Source: Olavius algarvensis associated proteobacterium Delta 3 (GTDB lineage: Bacteria; Desulfobacterota; Desulfobacteria; Desulfobacterales; CAFBRK01). From it: a DNA stretch of 64,000 bases. The stretch is taken from positions 25,164 to 89,163 of the forward strand of contig CAFBRK010000029.1 in assembly GCA_903231505.1 (NCBI GenBank), in the 5' to 3' direction. The notes below the pieces were generated by a model. That model did no database searches, was not told the DNA's origin, and worked only from the letters and a program-made list of their open reading frames with translations. Position numbers and translations under genes: made by a program. Position 1 is the stretch's first letter, and each line of letters opens with the position of its first letter. This document shows, in pieces, positions 1 through 7,688 of the stretch.

Positions 1-724
1 GCCATGCATCGTCTCCACCCCAAATAATCTGCACCGGCAATTTTCCCAATTCAATCAAGCGATCGCTAATTTCAAGGGTGTGTCCGGGATCATAATGCTT
101 GACTTGATGTTGAAAAAAACTGCCTTGTCCAACTGCACCGGATATGTAGCCGATATAAGTTTCAAGGGAACTCTCGCAGAGATGCTGTTTGTTTTCTACG
201 GTAGAATAAATCCATTCCTCGAAGTGCCTTCGGTGCTCAGCATCCTGTTTTTTTATCAACGCTTCAAACCCATCCCTCATTTGCTGCTTTGTGCGTTTTG
301 AAGGCCAGCTGTCAAAACTTACAGTGTCAATCAAGGTAAGCGTCCGAATTAACCCTGGTTCGAATATGCTTAAACGCTGGGCAATTGCGCCCCCTATGTC
401 ATGGGCAACCAAATTGATTTGTTCCAATCCCCAAAAGTCCAGTAGCCTCAAAAGTATTGGGACTTGGCCGGTCACGGAAGTATCCACTTCGGTATCCCAA
501 GGCCGCTCAGACAGTCCGTAACCGAGTAAATCATACAAATGCACTTTGTGTCCTTTGCTGACTAATTTGGGGACTATGGTTCGCCAGATAAAAGAAGAAG
601 ATGGTGTGCCATGCAGTAAAACTACAGGATCGCCTTTCCCATGTATACCGTACGAAATTCGTTTGCCGTCAATCAGCACATTTTCTGGCACCAATTGAAT
701 GGCATCGTTTGTTATATTTGACAT
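1..724 (-). CDS. alpha/beta-hydrolase, haloalkane dehalogenase/epoxide hydrolase-like (partial)
   Basis: The frame is open from an ATG at 724 to the window edge, so about 241 N-terminal residues are present and the C-terminal catalytic His is outside. The fold signatures are clear: HGTPSSS near residue 38 (oxyanion side), YDLLGYGLSERP near 64 and HDIGG near 108. The last is a nucleophile elbow carrying Asp109 where esterases carry Ser. In this superfamily an Asp nucleophile is typical of haloalkane dehalogenases and epoxide hydrolases, so hydrolysis through an alkyl-enzyme ester is the likely chemistry; the substrate cannot be inferred. No signal peptide is seen, so it is probably cytoplasmic. 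It reads in the same direction as the arginase but about 130 bp separate them. Confidence 0.8.
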   Translation of the reverse strand, partial: MSNITNDAIQLVPENVLIDGKRISYGIHGKGDPVVLLHGTPSSSFIWRTIVPKLVSKGHKVHLYDLLGYGLSERPWDTEVDTSVTGQVPILLRLLDFWGLEQINLVAHDIGGAIAQRLSIFEPGLIRTLTLIDTVSFDSWPSKRTKQQMRDGFEALIKKQDAEHRRHFEEWIYSTVENKQHLCESSLETYIGYISGAVGQGSFFQHQVKHYDPGHTLEISDRLIELGKLPVQIIWGGDDAW

Positions 725-751
725 GATTTTTTCTACTGATTGTCTGACGCC

Positions 752-793
752 AAGCTTCACAGGGCGCGGATTTTTACGCCCCTGTGCAAGCTT
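752..793 (+). terminator. hairpin between arginase and hydrolase, terminator-like
   Basis: AAGCTTCACAGGGCG and CGCCCCTGTGCAAGCTT pair with two bulged bases and are followed on the plus strand by TTTTCTTAT. On the minus strand, where the genes run, no T-run follows, so it may act only as a structured spacer. An attC site was considered and rejected because flanking R boxes are absent. Confidence 0.4.
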
Positions 794-854
794 TTCTTAT
801 GCGCTTCTATGTTCATTGACTGATCTCAGGCTGAGATTGCTGCGACATTGCCGG

Positions 855-1745
855 TCACAAAATACCGTCTCCCAAAAGCGAGGTCGCCAGTTCCACAGCA
901 ATTTTTGCCGTCTGATTGCGCTGGTCCAGAATAGGATTGATTTCGACAACATCCATTGATCCGATGCGAGACGAATCCGAGAGAATTTCCATCAGAAGAT
1001 GCGCCTCACGATAAGTCAGCCCTCCCGGAGCGGGTGTGCCCACGCCGGGCGCTTCAATGGGATCAAGGCTGTCAGCATCCAGACTGACATGGATGCGGGG
1101 GAGGTGCTGCAACTTTTCCAGGGCTTCATAAGCGACAGTGCTCATGCCTCGCTCATCAATATCCCGCATTGTGTAAACGGTTATTCCGCTTTCTCTGAGC
1201 ATGGAGCGTTCTCTGAAGTCCAGTCGGCGTATGCCCATCAGAACAATTTCCGAGGGTTTCAGTTTCGGGCCGGCGCGTCCGATGTTGAGCAGTTCCGGGA
1301 AACCGCTTCCGGTCAGCACCGCAACGGGCATCCCGTGAATATTGCCGCTGGGAGAGACCTCCGGAATATTGAAATCGCCATGCGCATCGATCCAGATGAC
1401 GCCGGCAGGGGAATAATGTGTGATCCCGCCAATTGTGCCTATGGAAATCGAATGATCCCCGCCCAGAAAAAGCGGCGTGCAGCCATCGGTCACGGCTTCC
1501 CTGCCCGCTTCATACAGCAATTCGCACGCGCGCCGAACAGCCGTCAGCAAACTGGATATGCCGGCTTCCGGCAGAGCATCTCTGAGAGAGATATCAATAT
1601 TACCTGCATCTTCAACCTGATATCCCAGTTTGCGCAATTGGGAAGACAAATTCGCATAACGAATCGCCGCCGGCCCCATGTCAACGCCACGACGGGACTG
1701 ACCCAAGTCCATCGGCGCGCCAATAATTCGAATTGTTTTTTTCAT
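855..1745 (-). CDS. rocF: arginase
   Basis: Mn-dependent ureohydrolase that converts L-arginine to ornithine and urea. At 296 aa it has the usual family length. All metal-ligand motifs are present: GGDHS (His98), DAHGDFN (Asp120, His122, Asp124), SLDADSLDP (Asp223, Asp225) and the later EINP (Glu268). The N-terminal [17 protein letters not shown] is typical of arginases rather than agmatinases. I chose the ATG at 1745 because AGAGAG lies just upstream and the protein then starts directly at the first strand; the frame continues to 1820 with a weaker start. Agmatinase or another ureohydrolase remains possible. It stands alone with no arginine-catabolic neighbours. Confidence 0.88.
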   Translation of the reverse strand: MKKTIRIIGAPMDLGQSRRGVDMGPAAIRYANLSSQLRKLGYQVEDAGNIDISLRDALPEAGISSLLTAVRRACELLYEAGREAVTDGCTPLFLGGDHSISIGTIGGITHYSPAGVIWIDAHGDFNIPEVSPSGNIHGMPVAVLTGSGFPELLNIGRAGPKLKPSEIVLMGIRRLDFRERSMLRESGITVYTMRDIDERGMSTVAYEALEKLQHLPRIHVSLDADSLDPIEAPGVGTPAPGGLTYREAHLLMEILSDSSRIGSMDVVEINPILDQRNQTAKIAVELATSLLGDGIL

Positions 1746-1820
1746 GCTGATTATTCTCTCTGCCGTTGCCGGCTGCCGGACAGGGTCTGCAACCCCGTCA
1801 GAAATGTTTTCTTTTTCCAA

Positions 1821-1936
1821 CTTAGATTCAACTCATAAGTGCAATGCACCGGGTGGTGAAGGAATGAGTTAATTGCTGTACACTAAGTGTTCCTTATACC
1901 GAGAAGTGAAAGGAGCACTTATGAGTTGAATCTAAG
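1821..1936. repeat. 116-bp element bounded by a perfect 22-bp inverted repeat
   Basis: The arm at 1821-1842 (beginning CTTAGATTCAACTCAT) is the exact reverse complement of 1915-1936, with 72 bp between. The interior has no open frame of note. The structure resembles a MITE or a solo insertion-sequence remnant; no target duplication was recognised. Confidence 0.7.
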
Positions 1937-2300
1937 ATGCAATGTTCGGGATAGACCGTAACGTTTCCTCGCTTGGTAAAGCCATTGAAGCCATCGATGG
2001 CGATCCTTCGCAAACTTCAGCAGGAATTCCTCCTTATGGCAACGGTGGGTAACATGCCAGATATGACCCGGTATGAAGTGCCGATGTGCCCGTGCCAACG
2101 ATCCCCCAATAACAGCGTTTTCAGGGTAATAAAAGGCGTTATTGCCCCGGTTTGGCCCAGCCTATTTTCCTTTATCCAAATATTATCGGTTTTGTTAGCT
2201 TGGTGCGACCCCGGTACTTGCCGGTACTTGCTGGCAATCCTTGTGAAGCGCCTTATTCGGTGTTTCTGTATGTTAGAAGGTTCTAAATATTTATGAGGCT
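1937..2300. other. intergenic stretch, no supported gene
   Basis: Between the inverted-repeat element and the histidine kinase I see no convincing coding sequence. A short plus-strand frame at 1942-2040 has a protein-like composition but no recognised family. A small direct repeat GGTACTTGCC/GGTACTTGCT occurs near 2211-2230. No attC site was found here, so the kinase gene has no cassette boundary at its 3' side. Confidence 0.4.
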
Positions 2301-3419
2301 TTAAATAGGGTGAGAAAATCTAAAAATGGTGCCTTCATTTTTTGATGTTGTAAAACTTACTTGTCCTCCAAGAATTACCTCTCCAAATAATTTCATAGAA
2401 AAGGTGCCGATTCCCCTCCCGGCTTGTTCTTTGGTGCTAAAATTACGCTGAAAGATTCTAATGGCTGTTTCTTGAGGTATTTCTTGTGCATTCCAAACAC
2501 AAAAAATTAAATTCTTGTCTTCATGCTCAATCCAGATTTTAACAACACCATTTACCTCGGTTGCTTCTAATGCATTGATTGTCATATTGCATAGTACGCG
2601 TGATAACAAAGAGAAATCTGTGTTGATCAAGATATCCGTGTAACCTTCTCGAACTTCGATGCTTTTCTTACGCGCAACCGGGTGGTTGACGAAAAAAGCC
2701 TTAAGCTCCGCAAGAATCTTTTCTGGCGTGATCTCATGTCTCATTGGCCGATAGTTGCATGTTTCGCTTTGTATCAGACATTGCTGAATAGCAATTTCTC
2801 TGTGAAGACGCAAAGATGCCTGGTGAATAGTTTTGGCAAGTTTTGAGGGATCTTCTGCAACGAGCAGTTCACTTGCCCCTAACAGCATAGATAGCATATT
2901 GTTAACATCATGAAAAAAAGTTCTTTCAAGCGCAGCCATCTGCTGCTGTAGCGTAATATCTTGAAGAAATATTAATAGAAACCTTCTCTTATCGACATTA
3001 ATTGGGTGAGATTTTACTAGGAGGGCCATATCTGTGATCTTGTCGCCTCTATTCGCTGACAGAGCACAGATTTTTTCAGAAGGTTTGTTTTGTTCCATAC
3101 TTGACACTATTGCGATGGCCGCACCACAGGAAGAACAAAATTTTGTAGTACAACATCCGGCTGGTTCGTCGTCTGCATGAATGCATTGTAATGCCTCACC
3201 ATGCCTCAACCCTAATGCTTCTGAGGGATCAGCAATGCCCAACATTTTTAAAAATGAATCATTGAGCGCGACAATTTGCCGATGTTCGTCCAGGATGGCT
3301 ATCAGGCCGTTAATTGAGTAGAGTAATCCTGACATCACTGGATTTTTGCTTACAATTTCAATTTCGATTTCAAGTTCTTCAACACTTACTCTTTCTGGCG
3401 GGGCGAAATATGTGTCCAT
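2301..3419 (-). CDS. PAS-domain sensor histidine kinase, cytosolic
   Basis: Signal-transduction kinase of 372 aa without membrane segments. A PAS-like domain spans roughly residues 30-155 and carries a Cys/His cluster (C79, H81, C89, C90, C95, C98) that could bind a metal or redox ligand. The phospho-acceptor is probably His170 in FFHDVNN. The HATPase part shows the N-box NMTINALEA and a G-box RGIGTFSMKLFGE near the C-terminus. There is no receiver domain and no adjacent response regulator, so its partner is unknown. It lies at the distal end of the attC array; because no attC follows its stop codon it may be the last, truncated cassette or resident chromosomal DNA. Confidence 0.82.
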   Translation of the reverse strand: MDTYFAPPERVSVEELEIEIEIVSKNPVMSGLLYSINGLIAILDEHRQIVALNDSFLKMLGIADPSEALGLRHGEALQCIHADDEPAGCCTTKFCSSCGAAIAIVSSMEQNKPSEKICALSANRGDKITDMALLVKSHPINVDKRRFLLIFLQDITLQQQMAALERTFFHDVNNMLSMLLGASELLVAEDPSKLAKTIHQASLRLHREIAIQQCLIQSETCNYRPMRHEITPEKILAELKAFFVNHPVARKKSIEVREGYTDILINTDFSLLSRVLCNMTINALEATEVNGVVKIWIEHEDKNLIFCVWNAQEIPQETAIRIFQRNFSTKEQAGRGIGTFSMKLFGEVILGGQVSFTTSKNEGTIFRFSHPI

Positions 3420-3489
3420 TCATGCCTCCATCTAAGAGCAAAATATATTAAATATAATCAACATATTATATCTTTAATAATTTACATTC

Positions 3490-3563
3490 ACCTAACGTCT
3501 GAGCTGAGCAGCCTCGAGCGAGCAAAGCGAGTCGAATGGGTCTGCTGCAGCGATTTGTTAGCC
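3490..3563 (-). other. attC site 1 (74 bp), after SRPBCC-like cassette
   Basis: On the gene strand it begins GGCTAACAAATCGCTGCAG and ends CAGACGTTAGGT, the classic attC form. The central arms GCAGACC and GGCTGC pair around the GACTCGC/GCGAGTC region. The TAA of the upstream cassette gene lies in the R'' box. Confidence 0.9.
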
Positions 3564-4094
3564 ATTGAATTTAAATGCTTCAGAACCATCTTTTATGATA
3601 CTCAGCATCTCTTTGCGGATTAATCCACTGAATGGTTTTACCATTGTCCAGTATAAACCGAACGTGAGTTTGGTAATTGGCACCACACACAATATTCTGG
3701 TTTCTGTGCTTACCTTTGTTTTATTTTCCTCCATTTCTTCGAATAGAAAGTTCCAAACGACTTTTACCCATGAGGAAGTGTAGTTATTTACAAAGTCCTC
3801 ATAACTTGGAATTTTTTCAATTCTAGGCCTCATCCAAAAACCCATTAAATTTTCATATGGAGGATCCTCTTCAAGGTGTGTAAAACCCATATCGGCTATA
3901 AAGCCTTGTAAGTTCATTCTTTTTGTGGGCAATCCCCGAAGTCTGAATAAAAATTTAATGCGTTTCGATTTAGATAAGTCAAAGTCTCTCGCAACATCAT
4001 ATACATTTTGAATTGGGCAATTTACCATCGTTTCATGGTATTCACCGAATGTGTATTGAGGTAGGTATTTGTCAATAAACGTGCTTTTTTGCAT
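3558..4094 (-). CDS. SRPBCC-like cassette protein
   Basis: Protein of 178 aa without signal peptide. The N-terminal stretch with VNCPIQNVYDVARDFDLS followed by FRLRGLP, and a C-terminal helix PFSGLIRKEMLS, resemble the ligand-cavity SRPBCC/START-like family in which a short helix-grip domain binds hydrophobic molecules. Function in this case is unknown. It ends within attC site 1 and starts 45 bp from attC site 2, so it fills one complete cassette. The gene is AT-rich relative to the chromosomal genes to the right. A DUF2867-type assignment is an alternative; the family call is by motif resemblance only. Confidence 0.6.
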   Translation of the reverse strand: MQKSTFIDKYLPQYTFGEYHETMVNCPIQNVYDVARDFDLSKSKRIKFLFRLRGLPTKRMNLQGFIADMGFTHLEEDPPYENLMGFWMRPRIEKIPSYEDFVNNYTSSWVKVVWNFLFEEMEENKTKVSTETRILCVVPITKLTFGLYWTMVKPFSGLIRKEMLSIIKDGSEAFKFNG

Positions 4095-4138
4095 TGGTAT
4101 TACCGCGAATAAGAAGAAATGTTGTCATATCATTTTGT

Positions 4139-4198
4139 GGCTTACCGGTGAACTATGTGGCGCATGCTTCTAGCGTCCCCACCAGTGTTATGTTAGCC
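4139..4198 (-). other. attC site 2 (60 bp), after toxin-antitoxin cassette
   Basis: On the gene strand R'' is GGCTAAC and the far end is GGTAAGCC; the interior arms GTGGGGACGC and GCGCCAC pair with bulges. The toxin stop codon TAA lies in R''. The R' box departs from GTTRRRY, so this site is less regular than site 1. Confidence 0.65.
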
Positions 4199-4531
4199 GC
4201 CGATGATTTCATTTAATCCGTCGATAATACTGGCAAGTTCCTCAGGAGAAGCACTTGCTATCCCTTTTCCTATTCTTTTTGTCGAAAGCGTTCGGATCTG
4301 ACTGATCTTCGCCCAAGACTTTTTCGGAAGTTTTGAGTCTGAAAGCGCAAGCGTTAGCGGGAATCCTGCACGCTGTGGCTGACTTGTGATCGCCACCGCA
4401 ATGACGGTGCCAGAACGGTCATTGAAAATGTTATGGCTCAAAATAAGAAAAGGGCGGAAACCGCCCTGTTCGCTTCCAATGACAGGATTTAAATCAGCCC
4501 AATGGATATCGCCCCTCAATATTCCGGCCAT
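4193..4531 (-). CDS. MazF/PemK-type endoribonuclease toxin
   Basis: Toxin of 112 aa. [19 protein letters not shown] at residues 6-24 followed by RPFLILS is the PemK/MazF signature, with the conserved Arg of the G-x-RP motif expected at the active site. A second conserved strand, [10 protein letters not shown], follows near residue 42. The family cleaves mRNA at short sequences and is neutralised by its antitoxin. It overlaps the upstream antitoxin gene by 16 bp, so the two are translationally coupled. It ends inside attC site 2; toxin-antitoxin modules are common stabilisers of integron arrays. Target specificity cannot be read from sequence. Confidence 0.9.
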   Translation of the reverse strand: MAGILRGDIHWADLNPVIGSEQGGFRPFLILSHNIFNDRSGTVIAVAITSQPQRAGFPLTLALSDSKLPKKSWAKISQIRTLSTKRIGKGIASASPEELASIIDGLNEIIGG

Positions 4532-4758
4532 TCATCCATCTCCATGGCAAGCCCTTCTTCCGCCATATTTTGTTCATACTCCGGGTCTAGTTTAGCGCAT
4601 TCTTGAGCCAAGCGAGTTCGCTCAAGGCGTTGAAGCTTGTCTGCGACAGCCGCCTGAATCGCCTTACTACGGTTCGGATACACTTTTGATTTTACCATAA
4701 TATCTAATTGTTTTAGAAGTTTATCATTAATTGTGATTGCAATTTTCGAAGCTGCCAT
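4516..4758 (-). CDS. MazE-like ribbon-helix-helix antitoxin
   Basis: Antitoxin of 80 aa. The N-terminal part ([18 protein letters not shown], then [11 protein letters not shown]) is a ribbon-helix-helix DNA-binding domain, and the acidic C-terminal tail ([14 protein letters not shown]) is the usual disordered toxin-blocking segment. I place the start at the ATG at 4758, eight bases after GGAGG; a GTG nine bases upstream is in frame but overlaps the ribosome-binding site. The toxin gene follows with overlap. The palindrome 14 bp upstream of the start is probably the autoregulatory operator. Confidence 0.87.
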   Translation of the reverse strand: MAASKIAITINDKLLKQLDIMVKSKVYPNRSKAIQAAVADKLQRLERTRLAQECAKLDPEYEQNMAEEGLAMEMDEWPEY

Positions 4759-4771
4759 TTTGATCACCTCC

Positions 4772-4792
4772 GGTATGACAATATATCATACC
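4772..4792. promoter_or_regulatory. probable antitoxin operator (21-bp palindrome)
   Basis: GGTATGA-N7-TCATACC is a perfect 7-bp dyad directly upstream of the ribosome-binding site of the antitoxin gene. Ribbon-helix-helix antitoxins bind such dyads and repress their own operon. Confidence 0.65.
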
Positions 4793-4828
4793 TTTCGGCT
4801 TTTCAAGCCTCTAATTTTGTTTTCTGCC

Positions 4829-4901
4829 GGCTAACGTTTAGCATCAGCGGCAAGCCTCGAGCGTAGCGAGTGGTTTGTCCGACTGCATGCGCTTGTTATG
4901 A
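4829..4901 (-). other. attC site 3 (73 bp)
   Basis: Gene strand: R'' TCATAAC, then AAGCGCATGCAGTCGGAC; distal arm GGCTTGCCGCTGATGC and R' GTTAGCC. The loop contains the common CTCGCTACGCTCGAG motif of attC hairpins. Confidence 0.88.
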
Positions 4902-4904
4902 GAC

Positions 4905-5213
4905 CTACTCCTCAACACATTTTCCATTCTTGCATATTGATACAGTTGACGGACACAAAAGGTCACATACCGGCCCCCGGTAGTCAGCACACCGATTCTT
5001 TTTTTCGACAGCGTATTCAAGTTCATAATTTCTATTTACAGGTGTACCGCAGTCACATTCACTGCAATCAATTTGTATTAATACACATTCGCTATTACTT
5101 GAACATTCCTGATGCGCTAATGGTACTGAAGGAGCTCTAAATAATGAACTTCCGGATATTGAGCAATTAAGTAAAAAGGCTACCAACCCAATTGTGAAAA
5201 GTGTCAGTTTCAT
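4905..5213 (-). CDS. small Cys-rich lipoprotein or secreted cassette protein
   Basis: Unrecognised protein of about 102 aa. The N-terminal hydrophobic segment (LTLFTIGLVAFLLNC) ends in a lipobox-like LLNC, so it may be a lipoprotein. The mature part is rich in cysteine, including CSECDCG, CDLLC and CKNGKC, suggesting disulphides in the periplasm or outside the cell. I take the ATG at 5213; a TTG 15 bp upstream is in frame. The stop lies four bases from attC site 3, so the gene fills one cassette. No function can be assigned. Confidence 0.65.
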   Translation of the reverse strand: MKLTLFTIGLVAFLLNCSISGSSLFRAPSVPLAHQECSSNSECVLIQIDCSECDCGTPVNRNYELEYAVEKKNRCADYRGPVCDLLCPSTVSICKNGKCVEE

Positions 5214-5231
5214 AAAAATGTTTCTCAAGAC

Positions 5232-5354
5232 TTATAACGGCAAGATTCACCAGTGGCGGTTATATGTAGAAATAAGCTCAAAGTGAAAGCCTTGGACCGG
5301 AGACAGTTCTCGAAAAAACCGCCGCTGTTAACCATCGGGTGCAATCTGTTGCTG
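5232..5354 (-). other. attC site 4 (123 bp)
   Basis: Long attC: gene-strand R'' is the degenerate CAGCAAC, R' is GTTATAA, and the arms AGATTGCACC/GGTGAATCTTG and AGCGGCGGTT/AACCGCCACT pair. It separates the 5213 gene from the 6011 gene. Confidence 0.75.
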
Positions 5355-5363
5355 GGAGCTCCC

Positions 5364-6011
5364 TCATTTCAAAGGTCCATTTAGAATCTGTGAAGGGACC
5401 TTTTTCTTGTATGTCCTTTCAATAAGGTATATAGCAAGCTCAATTTTCGTTTTACCCGCTTTCTTTCGGAGTTCTGCAAATACATTATCAGATAGTCTCA
5501 ATATTCTTTCAAAATCTAATTTCCATATTTCGTCGTGAAGTTCGAAATTAAATACCAAGTCAGTAACTGATTGGCCCCTGTTGAGCAAGGTTGAGATAGC
5601 CTTGTTTCCTTCGACTTGAACATTATCAATCTCTATAAACGCAAGAGTTTGTTTTTTGACCAGCCCGTTTTCAACCCCCCAAGAGAATACAGCTGCGCCG
5701 TCCATTGATTTAAGTGTTTTTATATCAAGTAACCACCGAAGTTGAAATATTAATAGAACTTCGAGTTGGGATATAGCTTCAAAATCAGTATCGGTCGAGT
5801 GTAGTGAAAGCTTACGACAGCGTTCATATAAATCAAGCGTTTTAGGAGTAACGTAGGCGGCAGCTTTGTTTCCATCTCCATCACGCAAGGCGTTTTTAAG
5901 TATTGCAAAGGATGCTTTAACATCTGAAGTTCCCTTTGAAGCGGTTGATTGACTAGTTCCTGTCCAAATTATTGATAAAATAAAAATTGCAGCTAAAATC
6001 TTTCGTATCAT
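5364..6011 (-). CDS. secreted cassette protein of unknown function
   Basis: Protein of 215 aa with a Sec signal peptide (MIRKILAAIFILSIIWTGTS, probable cut after the Ser/Ala-rich stretch near residue 25). The mature part is mainly helical in appearance, starting with DVKASFAILKNALRDGDGNKAAAYVTPKTLDLYERC. That resembles the NTF2-like/SnoaL type of periplasmic domain, where a helix precedes residues of the DGNxxAxxY form, but I do not recognise the family with certainty. It lies between attC sites 4 and 5 as a single-gene cassette. Its AT-rich codon use matches the neighbouring unknown cassettes. Confidence 0.65.
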   Translation of the reverse strand: MIRKILAAIFILSIIWTGTSQSTASKGTSDVKASFAILKNALRDGDGNKAAAYVTPKTLDLYERCRKLSLHSTDTDFEAISQLEVLLIFQLRWLLDIKTLKSMDGAAVFSWGVENGLVKKQTLAFIEIDNVQVEGNKAISTLLNRGQSVTDLVFNFELHDEIWKLDFERILRLSDNVFAELRKKAGKTKIELAIYLIERTYKKKVPSQILNGPLK

Positions 6012-6086
6012 TTCTTACTTATCCTCCCTACGGGGCGTTTCACCCGCCGGCGGTGGGCTTACACACTAGACTTTATACCACTGAAA

Positions 6087-6155
6087 AATCAACGCCCCAC
6101 CGAATGCTGTATGCCGCAAGATATAGCCGGTCAGAGTGCAAACGCATGGTTATGT
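6087..6155 (-). other. degenerate attC site 5 (about 69 bp)
   Basis: R'' on the gene strand is ACATAAC followed by CATGCGTTTGCAC; the best R' candidate is GTTGATT. Pairing of the arms is weak. A separate hairpin GGGGCGTT/AACGCCCC overlaps its distal side (6032-6098), so this boundary may have been rearranged. Confidence 0.5.
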
Positions 6156-6158
6156 GTT

Positions 6159-6524
6159 TTAGTCGAATATACTTGACCACTTCTCAGAGTCTTTAACCTG
6201 TAGCTCTGTACGTTTAGGAAATCTGCCAATTGATTCAATACGAGTTGCCAAATTGAGGAAACGTTTAACAACATAAATCAAATATTCGCGCATTTCTTTT
6301 TGTGTTTCATTTTCATAGAACTCTACCGACTCGGAAAAGATAACCTTCCCGTTTTCAACAAAATCAAAAAACACCTCCCTAAGAGGGAGCGGCCAAGTTA
6401 CCTTTATAGATTTTTCAGATATAGCTGCTTTCAGCGTGTAAGCCTCTCCTGAACAGCTTAATTGTACAGAGAACTCTTTTAGTGCTGAACATAGTTCTTT
6501 TTCTACTGCAGTGTCTCGTTCCAT
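6159..6524 (-). CDS. cassette protein of unknown function
   Basis: Soluble 121-aa protein with no signal peptide or membrane segment. It begins with an acidic helix (MERDTAVEKELCSALKEFSV), passes through a beta-rich centre (KSIKVTWPLPLREVFFDFVENG) and ends in a basic helix that contains RFLNLATRIESIGRFPKR. No family is recognised. It occupies the cassette between attC sites 5 and 6 and is AT-rich. It could be a small regulator or antitoxin-like protein but nothing in the sequence decides this. Confidence 0.6.
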   Translation of the reverse strand: MERDTAVEKELCSALKEFSVQLSCSGEAYTLKAAISEKSIKVTWPLPLREVFFDFVENGKVIFSESVEFYENETQKEMREYLIYVVKRFLNLATRIESIGRFPKRTELQVKDSEKWSSIFD

Positions 6525-6536
6525 TTTTCTTCATGC

Positions 6537-6608
6537 ACATAACGATTGAACTCACTGGTTTTTACGGAGCACAGCAGAATAAAAATCCAGTGCAGTGATT
6601 TGTTATGA
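6537..6608 (-). other. attC site 6 (72 bp)
   Basis: Gene strand: R'' TCATAAC, arm AAATCACTGCACTGG, loop of about 28 nt, arm CCAGTGAGTTCAATC and R' GTTATGT. The arms pair with the extra-helical bases expected of attC. Confidence 0.9.
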
Positions 6609-6634
6609 GAAAACCAGCCTCTTCCCAAATACTC

Positions 6635-7600
6635 CTACTGGACCACGAAAACGTCATACGAGATTCCCGTGTCCACCTGAAACCGCCACTGATGTGGTCC
6701 GACAGGAATAAGCGAGGTTTCCAGCACACCAGGCACATCGGCGTGATCGTGCTCACGCCACCCGTGCGGGGTCCATTCCAGCAGCATCAGGCGTCGACGG
6801 GCCTGGTTCGGAACAAGTATGTGATCGCGGGGGCTGGTGGAAACCACACGTCCAAGGCCAAGTTCGGTGCTGCCAATATGGTGCGTACTGACGCCAGCAT
6901 ATTCGGCAAAAAGCGACAGTTGGTCCCCGTTTACACGGTATAACCGCAAGATGCCGCCAATGTGCGGCGTGGCGACAAGCGCCACATCCACGGCGCCATC
7001 CCCGTCAAAATCTCCCACTCCGACGGGATTGAGCCACCGATACGCCTTCCCGAGAAACGGTGTGGCCGCGATGGGCACGAGACCATCCCCCACAAGATCG
7101 TACACGACCAGGGAGGCTCCCTGCTGAAGATGGGTTTCAATGGCCAGGATTTCATCGGTTTGGTCGCCAGTCAGGTTCACCACTCGCGGTTCAAGATCTT
7201 CAAACACCCTGTCTGGGGGGAGCTGCGCGATGATGTGGTGTCCGCTACGCGTTTCCACAACCAGCTGAGAGGCTTCTATGGCGTCCCCAAGTACCCCATG
7301 GGTATAGCGCGAGGTCGGACCGGCGAACCACGCCCTGCGGATGTCGTGCTCCCCCTCTGCAACGCGACTGAGCGGCAGCTGTCCCACGGGGGGCTTCGTG
7401 GAGTTCTTCACGAGAGGGGCATCGCTCTGACGAATCACCAATTCCTGGGCGTAGACAGGGGATCCCTCCAGAAAGACGACTGTCATCAGAAACACGACGA
7501 GGGAGAAGATGGATACTCGCCATGGCGTTTTGTGCCGTACGGTGTTTTCATCCAGTAATTCCAGATATTGACAAGATATGTGTTTCATTGAGTTTCTCAT
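6635..7600 (-). CDS. VCBS/FG-GAP repeat-like exported cassette protein
   Basis: Protein of 321 aa with a membrane or signal segment (VSIFSLVVFLMTVVFLEGSPVYA, residues 29-51). The mature part contains VGVGDFDGDGAVDVALVAT, a calcium-binding FG-GAP/VCBS repeat, and a second looser copy (VNLTGDQTDEILAIE). Such repeats build beta-propellers in surface or periplasmic proteins. The ATG at 7600 overlaps the R' box of attC site 7; an in-frame ATG at 7588 is equally possible. The gene is markedly more GC-rich than the cassettes on both sides, suggesting a different donor. Partner and substrate are unknown. Confidence 0.72.
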   Translation of the reverse strand: MRNSMKHISCQYLELLDENTVRHKTPWRVSIFSLVVFLMTVVFLEGSPVYAQELVIRQSDAPLVKNSTKPPVGQLPLSRVAEGEHDIRRAWFAGPTSRYTHGVLGDAIEASQLVVETRSGHHIIAQLPPDRVFEDLEPRVVNLTGDQTDEILAIETHLQQGASLVVYDLVGDGLVPIAATPFLGKAYRWLNPVGVGDFDGDGAVDVALVATPHIGGILRLYRVNGDQLSLFAEYAGVSTHHIGSTELGLGRVVSTSPRDHILVPNQARRRLMLLEWTPHGWREHDHADVPGVLETSLIPVGPHQWRFQVDTGISYDVFVVQ

Positions 7601-7688
7601 AACGTTTTGGCTGAGAGGCGCGACGAAAGGAGCGTCCTACTCCAGCCGTTCGTTTTGCCTGACTGGCACTTGCATGTTTTAGTTAGAG
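7597..7688 (-). other. attC site 7 (92 bp)
   Basis: Gene strand: R'' CTCTAAC holding the SDR stop codon, arm GCCAGTCAGGC, distal arm GCCTCTCAGCC and R' GTTATGA. The loop CGTCCTACTCC/GGAGTAGGACG region forms a secondary stem. Confidence 0.8.

Noticed and set aside
752..793. Hairpin as a further attC site
   Set aside because: No R''/R' box pair flanks the stem and the outer bases are not complementary.
999..1838. 279-codon plus-strand frame
   Set aside because: It is antisense to the arginase gene, whose motifs are complete on the minus strand.
1973..2296. 107-codon plus-strand frame
   Set aside because: No ribosome-binding site, irregular composition and no recognisable domain.
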